From: Gammaproteobacteria bacterium
GTDB lineage: Bacteria; Pseudomonadota; Gammaproteobacteria; Pseudomonadales; Pseudohongiellaceae
Reading direction: 5' to 3'
Assembly: GCA_029253585.1 (NCBI GenBank)
Contig: JAQWZF010000018.1
Location: 272,721-336,720, forward strand
DNA: 64,000 nucleotides
The translations under genes were made by a program, and so were the position numbers. The stretch's first letter is position 1; each line of letters opens with the position of its first letter. The notes under the pieces are model-generated. The model was not told the origin of the DNA, did not search any database, and was given only the letters and a program-made list of their open reading frames with translations. Of this stretch, positions 18,250 through 27,248 are shown one piece after another.

Positions 18250-18652
18250 TTCGTTCTTATTGCTTATTTTGAGTGGCTATTGCGCTATGCCATATAAGCC
18301 CGCAAATGCGCGCTAATATTAATTAAATAATAAAAACAAGAACTTATGTTGGTTTCTGGTCTCTGCTCGCTTCGTCATTTGGTCATTTTCACCAATGTAA
18401 GTGGTGTAGATCACCGCAATCGTCGATTCTTTACAGTATTATGTCCATGCGCTAATGTTCACAAGCTTTCATCGACACTCTCACATTATGGTCTTAGGCG
18501 AAGCCAGCTCTGATTAGGTTACGAACTGTTTCAGTTTTCTCGGCATGGTCAGAGCTAGATGGCAATGTTATGGAATCGTGGTCAGGCTGCCCCACGGAGC
18601 CCCAAATAGAGAATTCGAATACAATTAATACAGTCCAACGAAGGAATTCAGT
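18250..18652. other. Divergent intergenic region
   Basis: 403 bases upstream of both the VNGGI-repeat gene and the metallo-hydrolase gene. It contains an AT-rich tract near 18315-18345 and a small inverted repeat at about 18405-18417 (GGTG, TAGAT, CACC). No coding sequence is evident. Confidence 0.5.
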
Positions 18653-19702
18653 ATGCACATAAGAAAAACAATAGCGGCCTTTTCAATTCTTCTGCTAATG
18701 CCGGCCCTGCTTTTAGCGCAGGGTAGAGTGGTCGAGTCAGACAGTCATCGTTTCGAAGAAGTCGCAGATGCCGTCTGGCTGGTTACAGGCACGGGCTCGG
18801 TCTATACCATGAGTAATGCCATGGTGCTTGTGGGTGCATTCGATACCCTAGTGGTTGATTCCCATGTGACTCCTGCAGCCTCACGCGCTCTGCTCGATTC
18901 GATCCCGGTTATTACCGACAAGCCTATTCGCTATCTCGTGAATAGCCATTATCACTTCGATCATGCTCACGGTAACCAGTCTTTTCCTGAGGGAATAGAA
19001 ATAATTGGGCATGAATTTACACGCAAGAAATTGAACGGTGAGTTAGGAAATGTATTGGAGGAATCTACCTTTAAGAGCTTCTCCGACCCAGTACCTGCAA
19101 CTGTCGCGAATCTCCAGCGGCAGGCGGCTGCCGAACCAGATCCGGCACGTAAGGCGCAGTTACAAGAGCGGCACCGTGTGCAAAGCGATTACCTAGATGC
19201 GATTGGAGAAGTTCAGCCAACGCCTCCCAACATAACTCTCGAAACAAAGATGACCTTGTTTCAGGTAGTCGATGATGGCAGCCGCGAGATTCAGCTTCAC
19301 CATTTTGGCCGCGCGCACACCGGCGGAGACGTGGTGATCTATCTCCCTCAGGATAAGGTGGTATTCACTGGCGATATGATGCTGCCAGGGCTCGCCTATA
19401 TGGGTGATGGTCATGTGAATGAGTGGCCAGCTACGCTAGACGGTCTGCTATCACTGGACTTCGATACCTGGTTACCAGGGCATGGCCCGGTAATGCGCAC
19501 TAAGGAGCCTGTATGGAACTTTCAGGCCTATCTGCGAGACCTGTGGGCCAAGACTTTGCTAATGCACAGTCGTGGCGTCAGCGCCGATCAGGCGGCGCAG
19601 CAGATAGACATGACAAACCACAGTCAAAACTTTGCGCAGATACGAGGCGCCGGTGTCGATCCTCGAGCGATACGACGGATTTACCAACTCCTCGATCAAT
19701 AG
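18653..19702 (+). CDS. Secreted metallo-beta-lactamase-fold hydrolase
   Basis: 349 residues; ATG with GGAA upstream. The signal peptide is IAAFSILLLMPALLLAQG (about residues 7-24). The metal-binding motif NSHYHFDHAHGN near residue 102 gives the HxHxDH signature. FGRAHTGGDVVIYL supplies the third His, VVFTGDMMLPG the bridging Asp, and WLPGHGPVM the last His. This fits a dinuclear zinc hydrolase of the MBL superfamily acting in the periplasm. The substrate is not evident; the family includes B3 beta-lactamase-like enzymes, lactonases and proteins of unknown role. A serine hydrolase of the beta-lactamase fold is encoded convergently next door. Confidence 0.88.
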   Translation: MHIRKTIAAFSILLLMPALLLAQGRVVESDSHRFEEVADAVWLVTGTGSVYTMSNAMVLVGAFDTLVVDSHVTPAASRALLDSIPVITDKPIRYLVNSHYHFDHAHGNQSFPEGIEIIGHEFTRKKLNGELGNVLEESTFKSFSDPVPATVANLQRQAAAEPDPARKAQLQERHRVQSDYLDAIGEVQPTPPNITLETKMTLFQVVDDGSREIQLHHFGRAHTGGDVVIYLPQDKVVFTGDMMLPGLAYMGDGHVNEWPATLDGLLSLDFDTWLPGHGPVMRTKEPVWNFQAYLRDLWAKTLLMHSRGVSADQAAQQIDMTNHSQNFAQIRGAGVDPRAIRRIYQLLDQ

Positions 19703-19720
19703 CTCGAATCATCGAAAATA

Positions 19721-19748
19721 AAAAAGGGGTTCGATTGAACCCCTTTTT
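19721..19748. terminator. Bidirectional intrinsic terminator
   Basis: AAAAAGGGGTTC and GAACCCCTTTTT form a perfect 12-bp stem around a GATT loop. It lies between the convergent metallo-hydrolase and serine-hydrolase genes and can end both transcripts. Confidence 0.95.
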
Positions 19749-19771
19749 GTGCCTGCTTCATCCTGCGTCAA

Positions 19772-21070
19772 TTAGTCCAGTCTGGCGTAGGGAGCGACGG
19801 CGTAGGGCTTGTTGCTATAGCTATCAATAATGGCTTGCATCGCAGTCACTCCTACGTCCTGGCGGACGGTCAGGTGACGGTAGGACGTGATCTGAGTCAT
19901 CATAATCCCGATCATATTCTCAACCGGATCAACCCAGAAGATAGTGCCCCAGGCACCGCCCCAGCTAAATGTGCCAGGTGTAAGCGGGTCTCTTGCCGTA
20001 CCGGCATCGCTCACCAGTCCGAAGCCAAGACCGAAAGTGTAGCCTGGCCCTCGAATATACACATCGTGATCACCACTGTGGTTAGAGATCATTAGATTTA
20101 CGGTCTTGGGGCTCAGTAGCCGTACGCCATCTATCTCGCCACCGTTCAGTAGCATCTGGCTAAAACGCCAGTAGTCTGAAACCGTGGAGGAGAGCCCTGC
20201 TACGCCCCCGAAGTAGGTTGTCTCTCTAAACTCAGGTGCTCGGAAAAGCTCTATGGTTTGATCTGGGCCGCTAGGACTATAGACAGCTGCAACTCTATCG
20301 ATCTTGTCCTTGGGGACGATATAGGACGTGTCATGCATCTGCAGTGGGTCCAGTATTTTCTCTTGAAGAAAGTCGACTAGAGGCTGCCCGGAGATACGCT
20401 CCACCAGGAGAGCCACGTAGTCAGTTGAGCTGCCGTATTGCCAATCGTCACCCGGATGAAAGCTCAGAGGCAGAGGTGCACGATTGATAAGGGTTTCTTC
20501 CAGCGTTGCTTTTCGTGGCAGCAGGGCCAGTTCTTCTTCGGTCAACACCTCGCGACTCGGGTCGACGCCTGCCGTGTGTGAAAGTACGTGGCGAAATGTA
20601 ATGGGTCGGTGGGCAGACATGCGGTAGTTCACGCCGCTGTCTTCGATAACAACCTGCTTCCCCGCAAGCTCGGGAATCCAATCGGTAATTGGGTCGGTCA
20701 GCAGAAAGTGGCCTTCTTCGTAGAGCATCATCAGTGCCGTAGAAACTATGGGCTTGGTCATCGACATGATTACGAAGATGGAGTCATCCGTCATCTGCTC
20801 GCCCGTTTCCTTGTTCTTCCACCCCTGTGACTCGACGTGAATCACCTTGCCGTTGCGCGAGACGAGAGAGACCGTTCCTGCGAGCATATTTGAATCGATA
20901 TAGCGCTGCATGGTTTTGGAGAGTCGCTGTAATCGATCCGATGAGACGCCCACCTTTTCAGGGGCGGCGGTAGGGAAATCGTTTGCCTGGGCAATGCTGC
21001 TAAGTAAAAACAGTGGCAGAACTAGTAGGCCTAATGAGGATCGCTTGATAAGGCGGTGGAGATTATTCAT
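19772..21070 (-). CDS. Beta-lactamase-fold serine hydrolase (class C/EstB-like)
   Basis: 432 residues with a signal peptide (LGLLVLPLFLLSSIAQA). The catalytic SxxK motif is SMTK in VIMSMTKPIVSTALMM, near residue 105. The second motif region is WQYGSSTDYVALLVERI, where a Tyr takes the place expected for the general base. GGVAGLSSTVSDYWRF and SWGGAWGTIFWVDP are typical of the penicillin-binding-protein-like esterases of family VIII and of class C relatives. It probably acts in the periplasm as an esterase or peptidase; true beta-lactamase activity should not be assumed. It ends against the terminator shared with the metallo-hydrolase gene. Confidence 0.88.
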   Translation of the reverse strand: MNNLHRLIKRSSLGLLVLPLFLLSSIAQANDFPTAAPEKVGVSSDRLQRLSKTMQRYIDSNMLAGTVSLVSRNGKVIHVESQGWKNKETGEQMTDDSIFVIMSMTKPIVSTALMMLYEEGHFLLTDPITDWIPELAGKQVVIEDSGVNYRMSAHRPITFRHVLSHTAGVDPSREVLTEEELALLPRKATLEETLINRAPLPLSFHPGDDWQYGSSTDYVALLVERISGQPLVDFLQEKILDPLQMHDTSYIVPKDKIDRVAAVYSPSGPDQTIELFRAPEFRETTYFGGVAGLSSTVSDYWRFSQMLLNGGEIDGVRLLSPKTVNLMISNHSGDHDVYIRGPGYTFGLGFGLVSDAGTARDPLTPGTFSWGGAWGTIFWVDPVENMIGIMMTQITSYRHLTVRQDVGVTAMQAIIDSYSNKPYAVAPYARLD

Positions 21071-21233
21071 AGACTGACTCCGAATTATTATGTGTTATTG
21101 AGTGAAGTGGCCGGCATAACACGGTTCAGTATAGATGAGGCTGCGCGGATTTGACCAGCTTAAGCTTTTGCGGCATTCTCGGGCACTTTCAAAGCGCTAG
21201 GATAGCTATTTGGGTCCGCCGAAGGAATAGTTC

Positions 21234-21662
21234 ATGACAGATGAGACAGATGTTGATGTGCCAATATTTTTGAAGCCGGGACATAATGCCGGCGATCTCG
21301 TAGAGTCCAGTAAATGGAAGATTCTTCGGCAGGAGCATGGCTTGGTGGAAGTTGATGCTCATTTGCCCGCGCATCTTTTGAATCCGAGAGATCAGCTGTT
21401 TGGCGGTTTTACCGGCACCTATGTCGATATGATCTCGATTTTTACTGTGCGTACTCTGTTTAAAAGCCAGGAAGAATTTAAGTGGTCTGCTACAGTGAAT
21501 ATGCGCATAGACTATTTTGCCCCCGTGCTGGGCCCAAGATTCTTGCTTAGGGGCGAGTTGATAAAGGATGGGCGTAGCACATGTCTAGTGGCTACACACT
21601 TCACTGACACGGAAGGCAATAAACTGGTTTATGCGATTACAACGCTGCGTAAGAGCAACTAA
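21234..21662 (+). CDS. PaaI-like hotdog thioesterase
   Basis: 142 residues; ATG preceded by GAAGGA at a good spacing. The hotdog-fold pattern is visible: LNPRDQLFGGFTGTYVDMIS (central helix region), then VNMRIDYFAPVLGPRFLLRGELIKDGRSTCLVATHFTDTEG in pieces along the beta-sheet. Such proteins hydrolyse acyl-CoA thioesters. The usual GG...D/E helix motif is kept (GGFTGTYVD). It is a single gene between the serine hydrolase and amtB and ends at a bidirectional terminator. Confidence 0.82.
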   Translation: MTDETDVDVPIFLKPGHNAGDLVESSKWKILRQEHGLVEVDAHLPAHLLNPRDQLFGGFTGTYVDMISIFTVRTLFKSQEEFKWSATVNMRIDYFAPVLGPRFLLRGELIKDGRSTCLVATHFTDTEGNKLVYAITTLRKSN

Positions 21663-21701
21663 AGAAAGAATACCCAGCTTATTCAATTATTCTGCTCAAT
21701 A

Positions 21702-21737
21702 AAAAAGGCTACTCGGATTGCTCCGGCTAGCCTTTTT
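21702..21737. terminator. Bidirectional intrinsic terminator
   Basis: AAAAAGGCTA pairs with TAGCCTTTTT, with an inner CGG/CCG pairing. It ends the thioesterase gene on the plus strand and amtB on the minus strand. Confidence 0.88.
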
Positions 21738-21752
21738 CGATCCAACAGCTGA

Positions 21753-23060
21753 CTACATAGAGTAGCCTTTCTCGTCGTGGTCAGTGATGTCCAGACCCAT
21801 TTGTTCTTCCTCTTGCGTCACACGGATGCCCGATGTAACTGCTCCTACAAGCTTGAGCAGCAGGAAGGTAAGCATGCCGGTATAGGCTGCCACCGATAGA
21901 ACGCCTATTATCTGTACTACAAGCTGCGAACCTACGGTCATTCCCTCGGCAAGGCCGTTTCCGCTAAAGATGCCCAAGTTCCCCGACACTAATACACCGG
22001 CTAGCAGAGTGCCGACAATGCCGCCGACTCCGTGAACCGGAAAGACGTCGAGGGAGTCGTCGATCTTAACTTTTTGTTTCAGGTAAGTGGTGGCGAAGTA
22101 GCAGATAACACCGCCGCTAAGGCCGACGACTAGTGCGCCGGCAGGGCCAACCGAGCCGGATGCAGGAGTGATCGTTGCAAGGCCGGCCACCATGCCTGTG
22201 ATGGCGCCGAGACCGCTGGGCTTTCCATATTTTATCCATTCGATGATCATCCAAGTCAGCGCGCCTGTGGCGGCGGATATATGGGTGACAAACATAGCCA
22301 TGCCGGCGCTGCCATCAGCTGCCAATGCGCTTCCCGCATTGAATCCGAACCATCCCACCCAGAGCATACCGGCACCGGTGAAGCTCATGGTCAAATTGTG
22401 GGGCATCATGGGTGTCGTTGGAAACCCCTCACGCTGCCCTATGACTACTGCAAATACCAAGGCGCCGATACCCGCGGTTACGTGCACTACTGTGCCGCCA
22501 GCGAAGTCGATCAGCCCCATCTGGCCTAGCCAGCCACCGCCCCAGACCCAATTCGCTACGGGGAAGTAAACGATGAGTGTCCACAGAGCCGAGAACAGCA
22601 GCATGGCTGAGAACTTAATTCTCTCTGCGAAGGCGCCTACGATTAGCGCTGGAGTGATGATAGCGAAGGTCATCTGAAAAGAGGCGAAGACTGTTTCGGG
22701 TATATCACCGGAGAGTGAATCGAGAACGACGCCACTAAACATAACTTTGCTTAGGCCGCCCCAATAGGCTGACTCTGCGGGTCCAAAGGCGATGCTATAG
22801 CCAACCACCAGCCAGAGAATCGACACGACGACGGCAATGGCGAAGCATTGCATGAGCACCGAAAGTACATTTCGAGTCCTAACGAGACCGCCATAGAAGA
22901 GGGCGAGCCCTGGCAGGGTCATGAAGAGTACGAGAGCCGTGGAGGTTAAGATCCATGCTGTATTTGCGCCACTCAATGCATCCTGAGCGGCGGCCACACT
23001 TGGTAGCAGCAGAAGGAGGGTGGCTGCCAAAATCTTTGTTCCTGGAATTTTATTCATCAT
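21753..23060 (-). CDS. amtB: Ammonium transporter AmtB
   Basis: 435 residues from the ATG at 23060. A signal peptide (ILAATLLLLLPSVAAAQ) precedes the eleven-helix Amt domain. FYGGLVRTRNVLSVLMQCF, FAERIKFSAMLLFSALW, VHVTAGIGALVFAVVIG, WVGWFGFNAGSALAAD and VFPVHGVGGIVGTLLAG are standard Amt/Rh motifs; the last two include the channel-lining histidine regions. It imports ammonium across the inner membrane. The PII gene glnK lies directly upstream in the same operon; GlnK blocks AmtB when nitrogen is plentiful. Confidence 0.96.
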   Translation of the reverse strand: MMNKIPGTKILAATLLLLLPSVAAAQDALSGANTAWILTSTALVLFMTLPGLALFYGGLVRTRNVLSVLMQCFAIAVVVSILWLVVGYSIAFGPAESAYWGGLSKVMFSGVVLDSLSGDIPETVFASFQMTFAIITPALIVGAFAERIKFSAMLLFSALWTLIVYFPVANWVWGGGWLGQMGLIDFAGGTVVHVTAGIGALVFAVVIGQREGFPTTPMMPHNLTMSFTGAGMLWVGWFGFNAGSALAADGSAGMAMFVTHISAATGALTWMIIEWIKYGKPSGLGAITGMVAGLATITPASGSVGPAGALVVGLSGGVICYFATTYLKQKVKIDDSLDVFPVHGVGGIVGTLLAGVLVSGNLGIFSGNGLAEGMTVGSQLVVQIIGVLSVAAYTGMLTFLLLKLVGAVTSGIRVTQEEEQMGLDITDHDEKGYSM

Positions 23061-23072
23061 TGTTTGCAATCC

Positions 23073-23860
<788 letters not shown>

Positions 23861-25025
23861 TTAAATTAGTGGCAGCATTACAAATACAAACAGCATGATT
23901 GAGATCAAGCCCAGAACGTTCAGCGTCATAGCCAGACCCTCGGTCTGCGCTAAGTAACCCACGAGCGGTCCGCTACCAATAAAAGCAGGCGAAACAGAAA
24001 GCTAGTGAATGAATTTGCTGTGGCCCTAAATTCACTCGGTATGCGTCGGTTCATTGTATTTACCAGAATGACTTGGTTCAGTCCTCTGAAGGCAAATAGC
24101 AGCAAACCGATGAAAATCCCCTGCCATCCATTTGTCCACGCCATACTGAAATGACCGACTATGGGTAATAGGCCCATCAGTACGAGTGAACTAATCGAGC
24201 CATAGCGACGCTCAATTACAAATCCAAATCTGGCTGCCAGGGCAACCACAATACTTTGTGAGAACCAGAGCAGGCCAAACATCGCCAGAGATATACCCTG
24301 CGCCTCCCAGTAAGGTTGCATCAGCCAGGCGACATGAAACGTTGCCAGGCTATAGAGTGGGATAGCAATAACTACATTCCTTAGCACCGGGTCGCTCTTG
24401 AATAAGTGGCGTAATACTGCTCCGATCTGGATGCGATTAACTCTCTCCATAGACTTTTTATATAGTGGTTCAATAATTAGTAAGGCAAGTATGAGGCACA
24501 TCCATGCCGCCGCCGATTGAACGATTACCATTACTTCGAATGACCAGAGTGCCAAAGCGCCCCCTTGCAAGGCCCCCAATCCTTCTGCTCTGCTCCTGAA
24601 GAAACCTAGATGAGAATGAGCTTTGCTATGCTCAACCTCGGCTTCATCTTGCAAGGTTTTTTGTGTGTCATACAGTAAGGCCAGGTCTGCGCCTGACAAA
24701 AGGCTCGCGGCGATTCCTACGCAGACCTCAAAAATAAGTAGACTCGTTAATTCGTCCGCAAAATTCAGATAAAAGTAACCGGCACCGTGAATGACGCTAC
24801 CAATCACTAGTGCGCTCTTGCGGCAAAACACGTCTGCGAAATATCCTGAGGGCGCCTCAAACACTACAATAGCAGTGGCAAAACCGCCTGCAGATAGAAA
24901 ATATCGGCAAGGCTAAGTCCCTTTGCGATTTGGAAAGGCACGATCACTGGAACAATCACCATGAAGCTTTGAAAGAAGGCGAGTCCGTAGATGACGTTTA
25001 TGTTTCTGTGCTGTTTTTTGTGCAC
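23861..25025 (-). pseudogene. MFS transporter broken by two frameshifts
   Basis: Three frames together encode one MFS-type transporter. The N-terminal piece (from GTG at 25025, with GGGGA upstream) ends in IAKGLSLADIFYLQ. The next frame continues GGFATAIVVFEAPSGYFADVF, the loop 2-3 motif, and runs through most of the protein. Around 23985-24000 the frame changes again: the open frame ends in LLLLVADRSWVT and stops, while the neighbouring frame gives AFIGSGPLVGYLAQTEG and a last TM helix ending at the TAA at 23861. The first shift lies near 24885-24895. With one base restored at each place the protein would be of normal length (near 390 residues). The transport substrate is unknown. Two independent shifts argue for a real pseudogene, although sequencing error cannot be excluded. 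Confidence 0.8.
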
Positions 25026-25078
25026 AATAGTTCCCCAGTGCCCACATTGCTGTGAGCATTCATAAAAGTTAGAGCAAA

Positions 25079-25114
25079 AAAAGACCACTAGGTTTTAAAA
25101 CTTAGGGGTCTTTT
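25079..25114. terminator. Strong bidirectional hairpin upstream of the MFS pseudogene
   Basis: An 18-bp stem centred on TTTTAAAA, with one mismatch and one wobble; outer arms are AAAAGACC and GGTCTTTT. It can end transcripts of the BASS gene on the minus strand. It would lie inside the MFS coding region if that gene began further upstream, which supports the GTG start at 25025. The 295 bases up to the BASS gene hold only a small perfect repeat (TTAGAAAAT at 25312, ATTTTCTAA at 25342). Confidence 0.7.
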
Positions 25115-25409
25115 CTTTAAATCGATTGCTAATCGTTTATGTGTCAGAAATTCACTCCAAGCAGGTCTCCGAATTCTTCACCACGCGCGAACAGAACTGA
25201 TGACCCAGATTGGTCATAGTCGCTGGTATTGCGATTAGAATTGTTTGAATGTTCACTTGCTTCACAAATATTTGAAAATTAGAAATTTTGAACGCGCGGA
25301 TTCCAATCTCCTTAGAAAATAAGTCAAGCGTAGCGGAGAAAATTTTCTAATATTGATAAAAGTTAGGGTAACTTAATAAAAAATTCCATCGATGGGGTTT
25401 AAAACTTAA

Positions 25410-26366
25410 CTACTCGGGAGGGGGGCTGCTTTCTTGATCTCGCAATAGGTATTCAAGCGAAGTTCTCTTCCTGCCCCATAGTGATGCCAGCAGCGAGCCG
25501 CTGATATTGTGCCAAACACTAAAGAGTGCGCCTGGGAGCGCTGCAGTCGCCGAGAAGAATTGGGTGGCAAGAGCAACCCCGAGACCGGAATTCTGCATGC
25601 CTACCTCGATGGCAATGGTCTGGCTCTGTTTTATATCCAAACCGAACAGGCGGCTCACATAGAATCCCCCGGCGAGTCCGGAAAGATTATGAAGCACGAC
25701 CGCGATCAGCGTTATCAGGCCTACATCAAGCAGTCTTTCGGCATTCAGCGCTACTACGATTGCGATAATGAGAAGAATGAGTAGAACCGAGAGAGTAGGA
25801 ATAAGCGGCTCCACTGCGTGAGTTGCACCTTCCAGAAAATACTTACAGGTGAACCCCAGCATTACCGGAATGAATACCATTTTAACAATGCTAAGCAACA
25901 GTGCCCAGGTATCTACGCTAATCGTTGCTGAGAGGTAGAAAGAACAGAGAAGGGGGGTTGCTATGACTCCTACGATCGTAGAGACCATGGTCATGCTAAT
26001 AGAGAGTGCCACATCTCCCTTGGCCAGATAACAAACAACGTTAGACGCCGTTCCTCCAGCACAGCTGCCAACCAACACCATGCCGATAGTGAGCTGGTTT
26101 GATAGCTGTAGCATCTTAGAAAATGTGAGGGCGAGTATCGGCATTAGCAAGAACTGCAGTACCACGCCTATCAAGACTGGCTTTGGGTCTTTAGCGATAC
26201 GTACTACATCCTCTTTCGTCAATGTGAGGCCCATCATAAACATCACGCAAGACAGCAAGGGGACGATGGCATCGCTTAATGCGGCGAAGGGAGCATTTGC
26301 AATGAAGGCGATTAGCGAAATCAGCAGCGCCCAGAGGGGAAGTAGGCTATTGAATCGGGAAAGCAT
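25410..26366 (-). CDS. Bile acid:sodium symporter (BASS) family transporter
   Basis: 318 residues with about nine to ten TM helices. Family motifs include MFMMGLTLTKEDVVRIAKDP after the first helices, VGSCAGGTASNVVCYLAKGD (the first discontinuous-helix region) and the second EVGMQNSGLGVALATQFF. BASS proteins import organic anions such as bile acids, pantoate or keto acids with sodium. The substrate here cannot be assigned. It is a single minus-strand gene; the next gene in the same direction is the broken MFS transporter, separated by a strong hairpin. Confidence 0.93.
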   Translation of the reverse strand: MLSRFNSLLPLWALLISLIAFIANAPFAALSDAIVPLLSCVMFMMGLTLTKEDVVRIAKDPKPVLIGVVLQFLLMPILALTFSKMLQLSNQLTIGMVLVGSCAGGTASNVVCYLAKGDVALSISMTMVSTIVGVIATPLLCSFYLSATISVDTWALLLSIVKMVFIPVMLGFTCKYFLEGATHAVEPLIPTLSVLLILLIIAIVVALNAERLLDVGLITLIAVVLHNLSGLAGGFYVSRLFGLDIKQSQTIAIEVGMQNSGLGVALATQFFSATAALPGALFSVWHNISGSLLASLWGRKRTSLEYLLRDQESSPPPE

Positions 26367-26715
26367 GCTTTATCTCACGGGGTCTGGGAAAGATTGATGG
26401 CTTAGTTTTTCGAGTACTGAGGATGAATCGATCACTTCAGACTATTTCTTTAGTTCTTGCTGGAAAAATACGTGTTCAGCTTGGATTCAGCACAGTTCTC
26501 TACTATGGCATGTCTGAGTCTCTAACCTTTTTAGTCCTGTTGCGTCTAAAACTATACAAGCTCTATTTGTTCTGCATCTACAGCCTAGCGCTGTGAGATT
26601 CTACACTTTGGGGGAGCATTCTCAATGGGTCGTCGCTTCGAGCTTAATGAGCTTGTAGATCTTGAAGTTGCCGGTCAGTAATGAATAGTCTTTGTAAGAT
26701 AATGAGATCGCGACC
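26367..26715. other. Intergenic region without clear gene
   Basis: 349 bases between the BASS gene and the DUF4252-like gene, which diverge. A short frame at about 26624-26680 (starting MGRRFELNELVDLEV, preceded by GGAG) is open for only some 18 codons. I cannot tell whether it is a leader peptide or chance. Confidence 0.4.
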
Positions 26716-27214
26716 ATGAGAAAAATCCTAATACTTGGAGTGCTAGTGCAATTGACAGCCTGCATGTCATTTAGCGATAGATCATTCCGCTTTACTCGCA
26801 ACTCGATAGTGGAGCAGGTGCCTGAGATTAGCCTAGAGAAAGAGTTTGCTCTGTCTGTAGGTAACGGACTGCTTGGTTTCTTGAACGTAGTTACTCTTGA
26901 TGAGGCCAACATATCCGACTTGGATCATGTGCAAGTTGCTGTCTATAACGTAGCGGCAGGCGGAAAGAAAACAGACTCCAAGGGTCTGGATTTTGCAGAA
27001 ACATTACGCTCGCGCGGCAGAAAATCTGCACTGGTAAACTATAGTAAGAGTGCGTAAGGAAGATGAGCAGGTCTGGGTTTTAGTTGGAATGGATCTGGAG
27101 CGTGATTCCCTGGAGGCGGTGTCAGTCTTCGTGCTGGGAAATGATGAGCTGGTATTGATCAATGTCGATGGCGATCTGAATCGCATGATCGAGTTTGCTT
27201 TGCGACCCGCCTAA
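26716..27214 (+). pseudogene. DUF4252-like lipoprotein with a frameshift
   Basis: The first frame encodes a lipoprotein signal with the lipobox LTAC (Cys16) and runs for 113 residues. It ends with an atypical tail, RGRKSALVNYSKSA. A neighbouring frame that is open just after the break reads TIVRVRKEDEQVWVLVGMD and then DELVLINVDGDLNRMIEFAL, stopping at TAA 27214. That second part is what the DUF4252 family ends with (a strand-rich segment before a 'VNVDGD'-type motif). Adding one A to the AAA run near 27038 restores a single protein of about 165 residues. The role of the family is unknown. Either a true pseudogene or an error at a short homopolymer. Confidence 0.65.
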
Positions 27215-27248
27215 GACCAGAGGCACCATAGTGAGGCTGGCTAAGGCG

